Notes: generated by a model from the sequence alone, not told the origin. A stretch of DNA of 50,394 nucleotides from Anaerolineae bacterium (GCA_028277515.1 JANQGC010000342.1:1-50394), one strand, 5' to 3'. Positions 23,014-32,882 are shown, numbered from the stretch's first letter. Made by a program: numbers and translations.

Positions 23014-24794
23014 GCGTTCACCTCATTATCAATTCCGGCAAGAACGCCCCCGCCAAGCTGTGATTCGTAAATCTCCTGGTACAAAGGACTGCTGGTTATC
23101 AATTCTTCATGATTGCCCATGCCTACTATCTCTCCATTTTCCATTAATAAGATGTTGTCCAGGTTAATCACAGCGCTGATACGCTGGGCTACATAAATCG
23201 TGGTTAAGTCAGGGGCAAAGCGCGGAATGGCATCCTGGACACGGCTTTCCGTGGCTACATCTAAGGCGCTCGTACTATCATCAAGAATGAGAATTCGTGG
23301 ACGCGTGGTCAATGTGCGGTTCATGGATAGGCGCTGACGCTGGCCACCAGAGAAGTTGTAACCGCGGCGGGCAACAGAGGCTTCCCATTGAAGGGGCAAA
23401 TTGTTGACGAAGCCGTAAGAATCGGCCGCTTTGGCTGCATTTTGCATAACTTCATCATCAACATCAGGAGCACCGAATTTGAGATTAAATCGCACATCTC
23501 CCTGGAATAGCAGCGCTTCTTGTAAGCCAACACCGACGATCTGCCGTAAATTTTCTTGTTCAATATCGCGAACATCCATGTTATCAATCGTGATCCGTCC
23601 CTCCGTTACATCATAAAAGCGAGGAATGAGGTTCACCAAAGCAGTTTTGCCTGATCCTGTGGCTCCTAGTATGCCAATGCTTTGTCCAGCCTCAATTGTC
23701 AAATTGATGTTCTTTAATACCGGTGGGTCCAGTTGGCCATCAGGCCGGCGGAAAGCGAAGGTGACATTATCAAATTCGACCTTGCCCTTTATATCCTCCG
23801 GATTAAGGATCCGAGAGCCTTCTTTGTCCTTAATAACGGCTTCGCTGTCGTAAACTTCAAAAATTCGCCCGGCTGATGCATCCCCACGCAGCAGGAAAGG
23901 AATGACCACGGCCATTAAAGCCAGGGGCATAACCACCATGTTCAAATATTGGGTGAAAGAGATGAGTTCACCAATGTTTAAGCCGGTGCCGCTTAACACT
24001 TGTGTGCCACCAACAAGGATAGCTGTGGCGATGGCCAGTTGTGAGATGCCGGAGAGCATGGGTGAAAAAAAAGCAACCCGGAATGCGGCGCGAAATGCCG
24101 GTTTGCGCAATTCATCAGATCGTTCCCGAAATCGTTCCATTTCCAGATCTTCGCGTACAAATGCTTTTACGACGCGTACGCCAGAAAGATTTTCTTGCAG
24201 CGTATTGTTAAGATTGTCAAGGCGTTTTTGCCGTTCATCATAGGCGTTAAATATTTGTGGTACCAGGAAAAACATAATGCCCAGGACAACGACAGTGACG
24301 GCGACCATAATCCACACCAAATTGGGGGTGTTAATCAAGGCCAAAATGAAAGCGATTATAACCATGAAGGGTGCATACAAGAGGAGCATCACTGAATACA
24401 TGACCGCATTCATGATGTTGTTAACATCAGCATTTAGGCGTACAAGAAGATTAGAAGTACGGTAGCGGTCAAAATTTCCAAAGGAAAACTCCTGGATTTT
24501 CTCATAGAGGCGGGAACGGATGATATAGGCAGTGCCCTGGGCGAAGAAGACGGCGTAGGCGGCCGTGCCTGCCATGGTGAGGCCGGCAATTATTGCCAAT
24601 ACTCCCATCCATAATCCGGTCTGAAGCACGACTTCAATATCGCCAGTGGCAATCCCGTCGTTGATCAGACGCTGGGTCAAGGTCGCTACACCGATCATGC
24701 AGAGGGCGGAAATAAATAACAAAATCTGTGAGAATATGAGCTTAAGTCGATATCCTCGATAGATAACAAATAAACGAGTAAATGATTTGAGCAT
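23010..24794 (-). CDS. ABC exporter half-transporter, degenerate-NBD subunit (pair 1)
   Basis: A 594-residue half-transporter with six predicted membrane helices (about 15-310) and an ATPase domain (about 340-575). Walker A is GATGSGKT and the signature FSGGQ is near normal, but Walker B ends LILDDST (Asp replaces catalytic Glu) and the switch histidine is Gln (YVAQRIS). These changes define the non-hydrolysing site of heterodimeric exporters; the partner at 21178 has the intact residues. It is first in the two-gene operon, with a promoter at 24848-24876. The ATG at 24794 has only a weak ribosome site. Confidence 0.92.
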   Translation of the reverse strand: MLKSFTRLFVIYRGYRLKLIFSQILLFISALCMIGVATLTQRLINDGIATGDIEVVLQTGLWMGVLAIIAGLTMAGTAAYAVFFAQGTAYIIRSRLYEKIQEFSFGNFDRYRTSNLLVRLNADVNNIMNAVMYSVMLLLYAPFMVIIAFILALINTPNLVWIMVAVTVVVLGIMFFLVPQIFNAYDERQKRLDNLNNTLQENLSGVRVVKAFVREDLEMERFRERSDELRKPAFRAAFRVAFFSPMLSGISQLAIATAILVGGTQVLSGTGLNIGELISFTQYLNMVVMPLALMAVVIPFLLRGDASAGRIFEVYDSEAVIKDKEGSRILNPEDIKGKVEFDNVTFAFRRPDGQLDPPVLKNINLTIEAGQSIGILGATGSGKTALVNLIPRFYDVTEGRITIDNMDVRDIEQENLRQIVGVGLQEALLFQGDVRFNLKFGAPDVDDEVMQNAAKAADSYGFVNNLPLQWEASVARRGYNFSGGQRQRLSMNRTLTTRPRILILDDSTSALDVATESRVQDAIPRFAPDLTTIYVAQRISAVINLDNILLMENGEIVGMGNHEELITSSPLYQEIYESQLGGGVLAGIDNEVNA

Positions 24795-24847
24795 GATTTA
24801 ATCTCTTTTATGTTGAATGGAGGTTCACTTTTCAATCGCGATACAAA

Positions 24848-24876
24848 ATTTTACTCTAATACAGGTGGATACTCAA
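24848..24876 (-). promoter_or_regulatory. Putative promoter of ABC exporter operon 1
   Basis: On the minus strand TTGAGT (24871-24876) and TAAAAT (24848-24853) are spaced by 17 bp, about 50 bp upstream of the start codon. Confidence 0.55.
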
Positions 24877-24984
24877 AATAACCGGCACAGATGTTTTTGA
24901 GCTTGCTAAGCTGACGCTTTAAACTTGCATGTTGAAATCAGGTCTCTCTAAAAAGAGAAAGATTATTGCAAGAAACTTTGCGCC

Positions 24985-25269
24985 GGTTGATGTTAGAATA
25001 AATTGCTGATGATCCAGCTTATCTACAACATCTGACATCGCGTGTGGTGGTGAACCAACTTAATGATTATAATGTGGCTCTTGAACTGCAAGTATGGTTG
25101 AAAGATTAACCCGCTCATGCTGAGGAACGCACGGTCTTACGAGAGAAGGTTTTTAATGACCTTAAGAACGGCCGATGTGGAGATGCCATATGAAACGCTG
25201 CAATTGAGGCCGTTAGAGGTGTTATGGTTTGCCGTAGAACAGCCTGATGGGAATTTAATTCATGCATGA
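24985..25269 (+). pseudogene. Remnant of an MscS-type mechanosensitive channel C-terminus
   Basis: The 467-bp gap 24795-25261 contains a decayed gene. In one frame it reads LRRLMLE, stop, IADDPAYLQHLTSRVVV, NQLNDYNVALELQVWLKD, stop, PAHAEERTVLREKVFNDLKN; a frameshift then gives ADVEMPYETLQLRPLEV. This resembles the cytoplasmic C-terminal domain of MscS-family channels (SRVVV, VALELQVWLKD, VEMPYETLQL). With two in-frame stops and one frameshift and no pore region, it cannot be functional. The last bases overlap the start of the acyl-CoA synthetase gene. Confidence 0.7.
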
Positions 25270-27358
25270 AAGCCCCAAACAATCGCTAAATCAGTTCTTT
25301 AATCCAAGAAGTGTCGTCGTCATCGGCGTTTCTACTAACCCGGCCAAGCTAGGATATGGCATCGCCTATAACCTGGTGAACTGCGGCTTTCAAGGTGCGC
25401 TCTATTTTGTCAATCCAAAAGGAGGCAGCCTTTTTTCCAGGCCTGTTTACCAAAATGTAAATGACATTCCCGAAGCAGTTGACCTGGCGGTGATCCTGAT
25501 CCCTTCCCATCATGTTCCTTCAACCCTCAAGATATGTGGAGAAAAGGGGATCAAGGGGCTTATTATCGCCTCAGGAGGCTTCCGTGAAGTGGGCGAGAAG
25601 GGTACGAAGTTGGAGGATGAGTGCTTGCAAATTGCACGCCGGTTCGATATGCGCTTGATGGGACCTAATTGTATTGGTTTGATGGATACCCATTTGCCGC
25701 TGGATACCACATTTTTACCGCCACCCACACCCCCTGCCGGTGACATCGCTTTTATTTCCCATTCCGGGGCAATATGTGCGGCTGTTGTCGATTGGTCTCG
25801 CGGGCAAGGGTTTGGTTTTTCCCGCCTGGTTAGCCTGGGAAATCAGGTGGATGTTACAGAAACGGAAGTTCTAGGCCCGGTGGCTGAGGATGAGAACACG
25901 AAGGTTGTGACTTTATATTTGGAGGGCGTGAGCGACGGCCGAAAGTTTTTACAGGTGGCTAATAAGGTAACCCCTCATACACCGGTGATCGTATTGAAGG
26001 TTGGCCGAACGCGTGGCGGCCGGCAGGCGGCAACGTCTCACACTGGTGCATTGGCCGGGCGAGAAGCAGCTTTTGAGGCAGCATTCAGGCGAGCAGGTGT
26101 TTTGCGGGCGCGGACGGCCGAAGAGATGTTCGATTGGGCGCGCGCCTTAGCCTGGAGTTTACTGCCCAAAGGACCTCATGTCGCCATATTAACCAATGCC
26201 GGCGGGCCGGGTGTAATGGCTGCGGATGCGATAGAGGAACAAGGTTTACGGCTCGCCTCTTTATCCCAGCAAACCCGGAATACGCTGCGAGATTTGCTAT
26301 CTGATGCTGCCAGTGTCCGGAACCCGGTAGATATGCTGGCCTCAGCAACGCCGCAGCAATATGCGCAAAGTCTGCGCCTGTTGTTGGCCGATGAGGGCGT
26401 GGATGCTGTCCTGATTATTCTGCCCCCGCCGCCCATGTTCTCAGCCGGAGGCGTGGCGAGACAACTCATCCCTATCATTCAAAACAGCGCGAAACCAGTC
26501 CTCATTTCTGTTATGGGGCATGGTCTGGTGCAGGAGGCGCTGGCCTACTTACGCGGGGTCCATATCCCTGCGTTCACTTTCCCAGAGAGTGCCGCTTCAG
26601 CATTGGCGGCCTTGTTTCGTCGTTTTACTTTTCTTTCGAGACAATCCGAGAAGTACAATGTTCCAACACCTGATCAGAAATTTGCATTCCTAGAATTAAA
26701 GGATGAATGGCTATCACAGGCTGCGCTAGGTGATCTGATTGGCGCTTATAACATTCCAGCTCCAAAATCTATTCTTGCCCGGTCGGAGCAAGAAATAATT
26801 CAAGCCGCGCAAGCGATCGGACTACCGATAGCCCTAAAAATAGAGGCTTCTGAGATTGCTCACAAATCAGATGTAGGCGGAGTTAGGCTCAATTTGCGGA
26901 GTACGGCTGAAGTCAAGGCTGCTTATCATGATCTCCTTTCCGAGGTAGGTGAGGCGCGCCCGGCTGCTCATATTTCGGGGGTGCTTGTGCAACAAATGAT
27001 CTCAATTGGACAAGATGTGATTGTGGGCATGAAGCGCGATGCCCAATTTGGACCTTTATTGATGTTTGGATCCGGCGGGGTGGAGGTGGAAGGTTTGAAG
27101 GATGTGGCTTTTGCTCTCGCACCTTTAACGACGGCCGATGGCCAGTGGCTGTTGCAAAACACCTGGGCCGGACGTAAATTGGATGGGTATCGAAATATTA
27201 AGCCAGGGGATAAAGCGGCCGTGCTTGATGTCCTGGCCCGATTAGGCCAAATAGCGCTCGATTATCCACAAATTGCAGAGATTGAGATTAACCCTCTCCG
27301 TGTACTCCAGGATGGTGCTCTAGCATTAGATGTTCGCGCTCGACCAGGTATTGAGTAA
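25262..27358 (+). CDS. ADP-forming acetyl/acyl-CoA synthetase (fused alpha-beta subunits)
   Basis: A 698-residue cytosolic enzyme of the Acd family, which interconverts acyl-CoA + ADP + phosphate and acid + CoA + ATP. Domains in order: CoA-binding Rossmann domain (about 10-135; RSVVVIGVSTNPAKLGYG), succinyl-CoA-ligase-like domains (about 150-450), and an ATP-grasp domain (about 480-698) with IALKIEASEIAHKSDVGGV. SHTGALAG (His260) is the phosphohistidine loop. Such fused forms are typical of energy conservation from acetyl-CoA or of acid activation. ATG 25262 follows GGGAAT. It lies between the two ABC pairs; no obvious operon partner. The substrate acid is not readable. Confidence 0.9.
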   Translation: MHESPKQSLNQFFNPRSVVVIGVSTNPAKLGYGIAYNLVNCGFQGALYFVNPKGGSLFSRPVYQNVNDIPEAVDLAVILIPSHHVPSTLKICGEKGIKGLIIASGGFREVGEKGTKLEDECLQIARRFDMRLMGPNCIGLMDTHLPLDTTFLPPPTPPAGDIAFISHSGAICAAVVDWSRGQGFGFSRLVSLGNQVDVTETEVLGPVAEDENTKVVTLYLEGVSDGRKFLQVANKVTPHTPVIVLKVGRTRGGRQAATSHTGALAGREAAFEAAFRRAGVLRARTAEEMFDWARALAWSLLPKGPHVAILTNAGGPGVMAADAIEEQGLRLASLSQQTRNTLRDLLSDAASVRNPVDMLASATPQQYAQSLRLLLADEGVDAVLIILPPPPMFSAGGVARQLIPIIQNSAKPVLISVMGHGLVQEALAYLRGVHIPAFTFPESAASALAALFRRFTFLSRQSEKYNVPTPDQKFAFLELKDEWLSQAALGDLIGAYNIPAPKSILARSEQEIIQAAQAIGLPIALKIEASEIAHKSDVGGVRLNLRSTAEVKAAYHDLLSEVGEARPAAHISGVLVQQMISIGQDVIVGMKRDAQFGPLLMFGSGGVEVEGLKDVAFALAPLTTADGQWLLQNTWAGRKLDGYRNIKPGDKAAVLDVLARLGQIALDYPQIAEIEINPLRVLQDGALALDVRARPGIE

Positions 27359-27382
27359 GTTAATCTTATCATATTTTTAACT

Positions 27383-27637
27383 TCCTCCGAACAGATTTTT
27401 CAAAAAATAACATATAGACGAGGAACATCAGGTATTCCAACGCCAATATTGCGAGGAACGGGTATCCGTGTTCAGACAGTGTTGATTGCCCTCAAACATT
27501 GGCAAATGGAACCCGAAGAGATTGCATCTGAGTTCGGATTAACGGTTAACCAGATCAAAGAAACGCTTGCATTTTATGATGCCCATAAATCTGAGATAGA
27601 TTCCCAAATCGCCGCCGAAGAGAACATAAAAATTTAG
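27383..27637 (+). pseudogene. DUF433-family antitoxin-like gene without an intact start
   Basis: The frame reads ITYRRGTSGIPTPILRGTG, then IRVQTVLIALKHW and QMEPEEIASEFGLTVNQIK, matching DUF433 (VapB-like HTH). In-frame codons between the upstream stop at 27356 and the TTG at 27449 contain no ATG, GTG or TTG, so the conserved N-terminal RGTSG part is not reachable from a normal start. Starting at TTG 27449 removes it, leaving 62 residues. The gene is probably truncated, or uses a rare start such as ATT. No PIN toxin lies beside it. The rest of the 487-bp gap 27359-27845 shows nothing else. Confidence 0.55.
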
Positions 27638-27845
27638 AGAATGAGTAAATTAGGTGTTTGATACTTTTTATTCTGTACCTAAGGTTTGGGTGCGGTCGTT
27701 AAGCCATTTTTGGAATGATTTTTGGCTTTCTCCACTCTGTCTTCCAGATTTTTAACGTTATCAGAAAAGGTTTTACTAAATTAATCTTGAGTCAAGGAAA
27801 TGTTGAATTGATTCCTACCCATGAATCAAGTATCATTGGCGGGCT

Positions 27846-29672
27846 ATGTCCCGTGAAACACCATTCTCCGGGGAGTCCACTTTTGATCTTAAGCAGACTG
27901 TAACCGACAACCGCCTGTTGGGTTTGTGGCGCATGTTGACCGGTTATCGCTGGTTTTTTGTGGGGGCGACGGCGGCCGTAGGATTGGCGGCCGTGTTCCA
28001 CACCGGCTTTTATTTTCTTCTGCGTTATTACACGGATAATGTTTTAGGCGAGCCGGCGCTGCAAGACCGGCTGCCCTGGGTTGCCTTGGGGGTGGTCGTC
28101 CTGGCTCTATTCCAGGGATTGTTCACCTTTCTAGGCGGCCGATGGGCGGCGGCAGCGGCCGAAGGGGCGACCATTCGTCTGCGAGATTACCTTTATGACC
28201 ATATCCAACGCCTTTCCTTCTCTTATCACGACCGGACGGCAACGGGAGAACTCATCCAACGTGCGACATCGGACGTGGATGCCATGCGCCTCTTTTATGC
28301 GGAGCAGGCAATCGGTTTTGGCCGGGTCATCATGCTGTTCCTGGTCAATTTTGTCGCTCTATTGTTCCTAAACCAGCAGTTGGCACTTATTTCGGTGATC
28401 GTTATTCCCTTTTTACTCCTTGTCTCTGCTCTGTTCTTCGGTCGTATTGCCAAGCGCTTTGAAGAATTTCAGGAGCAAGAAGCAAAACTTTCAACGACCT
28501 TACAGGAAAACCTGAGTGGAATCCGTGTTGTTCGCGCCTTTGCCAGGCAAGAATATGAAGAGGAAAAATTTGAAGGAGACAATTTTGAACGGTTCCGGCG
28601 GGGTAAGCGGCTGTTGGTAATGCACGCCTTTTATTGGCCATCAACGGATATCCTGGTCGGGGGTCAAATGTTGATCGGATTCGCTGTCGGTGCGCTGATG
28701 GCCATTAATGGCACGATTACCGTCGGCACTTATCTTGCATACCTGGGTTTGCTGGGCTGGTTGTTGTGGCCGATGCGCAACCTGGGCCGGCTGATCGTTC
28801 AGATGTCCCAGGGGATGGTCTCCTATTCGCGGGTGCGTGATGTGATTAAAGAAGATCGTGAACCGATTTATGCAGGAAATGTGCGGCCCGATTGTCCCAT
28901 TAAAGGGGATGTGCGCTTTGAAAATGTCAGTTTTGAATATGATGGTGATGCAACGGTTCTACATGATATTAGTTTTCACTGTCCCCCCGGAACATCGGTG
29001 GCCTTGATTGGCTCGACAGGATCGGGGAAATCTTCTTTGGTCAACTTACTGCTTCGATTTTATGAATATACGAGCGGCAGTATCAAACTAGACGGCGTGG
29101 AATTGAAGGAATATCAGCGCTACTATTTGCGCCGCCAGATTGGCATTGTGCAGCAAGAAGCTTTCCTTTTCTCACGAACGATTGTTGACAATATCCGTTA
29201 TGGGGTGGACCGGGATGTGACCGATGAAGAAGTTGCGGAAGCGGCCCGTGCAGCGGCGATTCATGATGTTATTTTAAGTTTCCCGGATGGGTACAATACC
29301 ATTGTGGGTGAGCAGGGCGTGACGCTTTCCGGTGGCCAGAAGCAGCGGATCGCCCTGGCGCGGACTTTGTTAAAGGATCCCCATCTGCTGATTTTGGATG
29401 ATGCGACATCGGCCGTGGATACGGAAACAGAAGCGGCGATTCGTGATTCCCTGGAGCAGCTTATTCCCGGACGTACGACCTTCATCATCGCCCATCGCAT
29501 TCAAACGGTCATGAGCGCCGACCTGATCCTGGTCCTGGAAAAAGGAAGGATCGTGCAGTGCGGTACTCATGAAGTGCTGATACAAGAAGAAGGCCCTTAT
29601 CGCGAGGTTTTCAAGCTGCAAACGTTGATTGAGAATGAACTAGAACAGGACCTGGCTAAGGTGGAAGCGTAA
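27846..29672 (+). CDS. ABC exporter half-transporter, partly degenerate NBD (pair 2)
   Basis: A 608-residue half-transporter: membrane domain with six spans (about 30-335) and ATPase domain (about 360-590). Walker A GSTGSGKSS and signature LSGGQ are intact; Walker B ends LLILDDAT, with Asp at the catalytic-Glu position, while the switch His (IIAHRIQ) is kept. It therefore matches the first subunit of pair 1 in role but is less degenerate. Its stop overlaps the ATG of the next gene by one base, so the two form a heterodimer. ATG 27846 is preceded by GGCGGG. Substrate unknown. Confidence 0.92.
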   Translation: MSRETPFSGESTFDLKQTVTDNRLLGLWRMLTGYRWFFVGATAAVGLAAVFHTGFYFLLRYYTDNVLGEPALQDRLPWVALGVVVLALFQGLFTFLGGRWAAAAAEGATIRLRDYLYDHIQRLSFSYHDRTATGELIQRATSDVDAMRLFYAEQAIGFGRVIMLFLVNFVALLFLNQQLALISVIVIPFLLLVSALFFGRIAKRFEEFQEQEAKLSTTLQENLSGIRVVRAFARQEYEEEKFEGDNFERFRRGKRLLVMHAFYWPSTDILVGGQMLIGFAVGALMAINGTITVGTYLAYLGLLGWLLWPMRNLGRLIVQMSQGMVSYSRVRDVIKEDREPIYAGNVRPDCPIKGDVRFENVSFEYDGDATVLHDISFHCPPGTSVALIGSTGSGKSSLVNLLLRFYEYTSGSIKLDGVELKEYQRYYLRRQIGIVQQEAFLFSRTIVDNIRYGVDRDVTDEEVAEAARAAAIHDVILSFPDGYNTIVGEQGVTLSGGQKQRIALARTLLKDPHLLILDDATSAVDTETEAAIRDSLEQLIPGRTTFIIAHRIQTVMSADLILVLEKGRIVQCGTHEVLIQEEGPYREVFKLQTLIENELEQDLAKVEA

Positions 29673-31495
29673 TGGCAGTTCACGTGTTTGAGGAAGAAGA
29701 ATTCGAAACCCAATTTAATGGGCAAACGGTTCTGCGCATCATAAAACAGGCTTTGCCGCACTGGCCGAAGCTGGTCGGGTTTCTGATTTTAATTGCCCTG
29801 GTATCGCTTGTTGATGCCATGTTCACTTATTTGAGTAAGTTGATCATTGATGAAGCGATATTGAAACAAGACACCCGCGCCCTGGTTGAATATATTACCG
29901 TTTATGGAGGACTGATTATTCTGCAAGCGGCGGGAGTATTTGGCTTCATTTACCTGGTTGGTGTCCTGGGTGAGCAAATCCGGTACGATCTAAGAAAACG
30001 GTTGTTCTCCCATCTGCAGAAACTGTCCTTTTCTTATTTTGACCGTACACCGGTTGGTTGGATCATGTCGCGGGTCACGTCGGATACGGAGCGTATTGCT
30101 GAATTGGTGACCTGGGGCCTATTGGATGTTTCCTGGGGTGTTTTGAGTATCTCGATCTCTTTTGCCTTCATGTTTGCTATCAATTGGAGAATGGCCTTAA
30201 TTGTCCTGGTGACCATCCCGGTTTTAATTATTGTTGCCTTTGAGTTTAAGCGGCATATCTTGAATGAATACCGGCAGGTACGCAGAATCAATTCCAAAAT
30301 TACCGGGGCGTATAATGAAAATATCACCGGGGTCAAGGTGACTAAATCATTGGCCAGGGAAGCGCAAGATCTTGAAGAGTTTCAATGGCTTTCTACAGAT
30401 ATGTACCAGGCCTCATTCCGGGCGGCCTGGTTGTCGGCGCTTTTTCTGCCCGTGGTGCAGTTGATCACCGCTTTTGGTGTTGGGGCTGTCGTCTGGTATG
30501 GTGGCTTGCAGGTTCAGTTTGGGGCGATGACCGTGGGGGATATTCAAGCTTTCGTTGCCTATATCACCTTTATGATGTGGCCCGTACAGGAAATGGCCCG
30601 TGTTTATGCGCAGATGCAGCAGTCAATAGCCTCTGGCGAGCGGGTATTTTCCTTGATTGATTCCGTGCCGGAAATTCAAGATGTTCCAGGAGCGCAGCAG
30701 AAGGTCAGCATTGGCGGGACGATCTGCTTTGCTGATGTATCTTTCTTTTATGAAGAGGATAAACCGGTGTTGGATCATTTTAATTTGGAGATTCAGCCTG
30801 GAGAAACAATCGCTCTTGTTGGTCCAACGGGTGGTGGTAAATCAACCATTGTCAATCTTTTATGCCGCTTCTATGAGCCGCAGAAGGGTCGAATTACCTT
30901 TGACGGCGTTGAATATCGGGAAATGACACAGCGTGCCTTGCAATCTCGCGTGGGGATGGTGCTGCAGAAGCCGCATCTTTTTTCAGGAACCATTCGCGAG
31001 AATTTACGGTATGGGAACCTGGATGCGGATGAGTCGGCAATAATTGAAGCGGCCAAACTGGCGGGGGCGCATGATTTCATCGTCACTTTGGAAAGTGGTT
31101 ATGACGAACAAGTGGGGGAAGGGGGAGATTTGCTCTCCGTGGGCCAGAAGCAGTTGATTAGCCTGGCGCGCGCTATTTTGGCCAAACCGGATATCTTTAT
31201 CATGGATGAGGCCACCAGTTCGGTGGATACGCTGACTGAAGCCTTGATTCAACAGGGAATGGAAGCGGTGATGCATGGTCGAACCAGCTTTATCATTGCT
31301 CACCGCTTGAGCACGATTAAGCGGGCTGATCACATTCTGGTGATTGAAAACGGCCGAATTGCCGAAATGGGAAATCATGCCCAGTTGATCCGCCAACGTG
31401 GGCATTACTACAGCCTGTATACACGCCAATTCCGGCGGGAACGTGAGGCGACTTATAATGCAAAAGGTAAGGAGTCTTTATTTATTGCCACTTGA
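29672..31495 (+). CDS. ABC exporter half-transporter, catalytic NBD (pair 2)
   Basis: A 607-residue half-transporter with a six-helix membrane domain (about 30-330) and an ATPase domain (about 360-590). Walker A GPTGGGKST and Walker B IFIMDEAT (catalytic Glu present) and switch His (IIAHRLST) are canonical; the signature is LSVGQ, with Val for the second Gly position, as often in the catalytic half of such heterodimers. It overlaps the preceding gene by one base (TAATG). Compared with pair 1 the order is the same: altered subunit first, canonical second. Confidence 0.92.
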   Translation: MAVHVFEEEEFETQFNGQTVLRIIKQALPHWPKLVGFLILIALVSLVDAMFTYLSKLIIDEAILKQDTRALVEYITVYGGLIILQAAGVFGFIYLVGVLGEQIRYDLRKRLFSHLQKLSFSYFDRTPVGWIMSRVTSDTERIAELVTWGLLDVSWGVLSISISFAFMFAINWRMALIVLVTIPVLIIVAFEFKRHILNEYRQVRRINSKITGAYNENITGVKVTKSLAREAQDLEEFQWLSTDMYQASFRAAWLSALFLPVVQLITAFGVGAVVWYGGLQVQFGAMTVGDIQAFVAYITFMMWPVQEMARVYAQMQQSIASGERVFSLIDSVPEIQDVPGAQQKVSIGGTICFADVSFFYEEDKPVLDHFNLEIQPGETIALVGPTGGGKSTIVNLLCRFYEPQKGRITFDGVEYREMTQRALQSRVGMVLQKPHLFSGTIRENLRYGNLDADESAIIEAAKLAGAHDFIVTLESGYDEQVGEGGDLLSVGQKQLISLARAILAKPDIFIMDEATSSVDTLTEALIQQGMEAVMHGRTSFIIAHRLSTIKRADHILVIENGRIAEMGNHAQLIRQRGHYYSLYTRQFRREREATYNAKGKESLFIAT

Positions 31496-31664
31496 CCAAT
31501 TTTGGTTTATCTTATTAAGTTGTGAGAAAGTGTGACAGCAGTTAAATAGTGGGTTTTAATAATCAGCGGAATTTTGTAAAGGGAAGAAGGACCTCAAGTC
31601 CGGCCGGCTAAAAAATTAGCGGCTATTTAATTTTATTAAGTCAACTAATTTTATAGGCATCTTT

Positions 31665-32882
31665 ATGAAATTAAGGATCCCCATTTTTACCATGCTTGCT
31701 GCCATCGTTTTATTGATGGTAGTATCAGCACTCAATGCACAAGAAGATCCGACCCCCACCAAATTATCAAAAGATATATTGGTTCCCGTTCCTCCTCCGT
31801 CTATGACCGTGGAGGGAATCGATCTGGGCGCCGTTCCCCTGGGCCAGACGTCCGATTTTGAGTTAAATTCCGAATCCGAAGCGTCCAACCAGGTGGCCTA
31901 TGAGATCACCACAAATAAGGACGATCCCCTTTGTGATACCGGCTTTGATGGGTATCTCAATCTGGAAGATATTAATATTTTCCCCTGGCTAGGTGTGGAA
32001 GGTAATAATGTCGCCTGGGGTCCATTTTTCACTGATGTCGGTCCTATCCAATTTTTCGGCAAACGTTATGATGAAATGTGGATTACGGATGATGGCATTA
32101 TCATTTTTGATGTACACAACAATTATCACCGTTCATGGACGCCACAAATGATTGCTGACCCGGCGTTACCCAATAATATTCTCGCCCCTTTGTGGCAAGA
32201 CATGACAATAGTCGAAGATCGTAAAACGAATCGAGGCGTGAGTGCAGCCAAGGCAGTAGATGGCAGTGTTTTGGTTTTGGAATTTGATGATGTCCATTTG
32301 GCGAATGCACCAAACCAGCGATATGATTTTGAAATTATCATGCAGCGTAAGGTGAGTAACAAAAAAGGTGTTTATGAGATTGTCTTTGCCTATGACAATC
32401 TTAAAGGTGCGCTAGATGGACCGCTAACTGTGGGGGTGGAAAATTGGTCGGGAGATAATGCTGCTTCCTTTGTCAATAATTCAGATGCGACGGGTATATT
32501 GGAGGATGGGTTGATCGTTTGTTTTAATGCTGTCACGGGCCAACCACCGCAGGAAGCGCCGGATGATGTTCAGGCCAGTGATGGGGACCATCCGGATAAG
32601 GTTTTAGTTTCCTGGGGTGATGTTGAGGAAGCGGAAGGATATGAAATTTTTCGTTCTGAAAGTGTGGATGGGGATCAGTATAAAATTGGAAGTTCCGACA
32701 ACACTAACTTCCAGGATATGACGGCCGAACCGGGAACAGCCTATGCTTATTGGGTGACAACCTGCAATACCTATGGATGCAGCGAATACAGTGAGCACGA
32801 TATTGGGTGGCGCGCCGAAAATGACGAAGAGGGATTTGACTTTATGCGCTTTTTCCCTCTTGTTAATTCCTTGAACCAGTAA
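31665..32882 (+). CDS. Secreted beta-rich protein with C-terminal fibronectin type III domain
   Basis: A 405-residue exported protein. A signal peptide (basic start, hydrophobic to about 21, cleavage after SALNA at 25) is followed by a Pro-rich stretch. Residues about 85-290 look like a beta-sandwich of nidogen-like style (MWITDDGIIIFD, ILAPLWQDM, VVL-type strands). An FN3 domain follows (about 298-388; DKVLVSWGDVEEAEGYEIFR ... AYAYWVTTCN). The end FMRFFPLVNSLNQ resembles the hydrophobic x-P-L-V ends of Chloroflexota secreted proteins. Cysteines at about 99, 275, 365 and 370 may form disulfides. It stands alone; a role in adhesion or surface structure is inference. Confidence 0.78.
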   Translation: MKLRIPIFTMLAAIVLLMVVSALNAQEDPTPTKLSKDILVPVPPPSMTVEGIDLGAVPLGQTSDFELNSESEASNQVAYEITTNKDDPLCDTGFDGYLNLEDINIFPWLGVEGNNVAWGPFFTDVGPIQFFGKRYDEMWITDDGIIIFDVHNNYHRSWTPQMIADPALPNNILAPLWQDMTIVEDRKTNRGVSAAKAVDGSVLVLEFDDVHLANAPNQRYDFEIIMQRKVSNKKGVYEIVFAYDNLKGALDGPLTVGVENWSGDNAASFVNNSDATGILEDGLIVCFNAVTGQPPQEAPDDVQASDGDHPDKVLVSWGDVEEAEGYEIFRSESVDGDQYKIGSSDNTNFQDMTAEPGTAYAYWVTTCNTYGCSEYSEHDIGWRAENDEEGFDFMRFFPLVNSLNQ

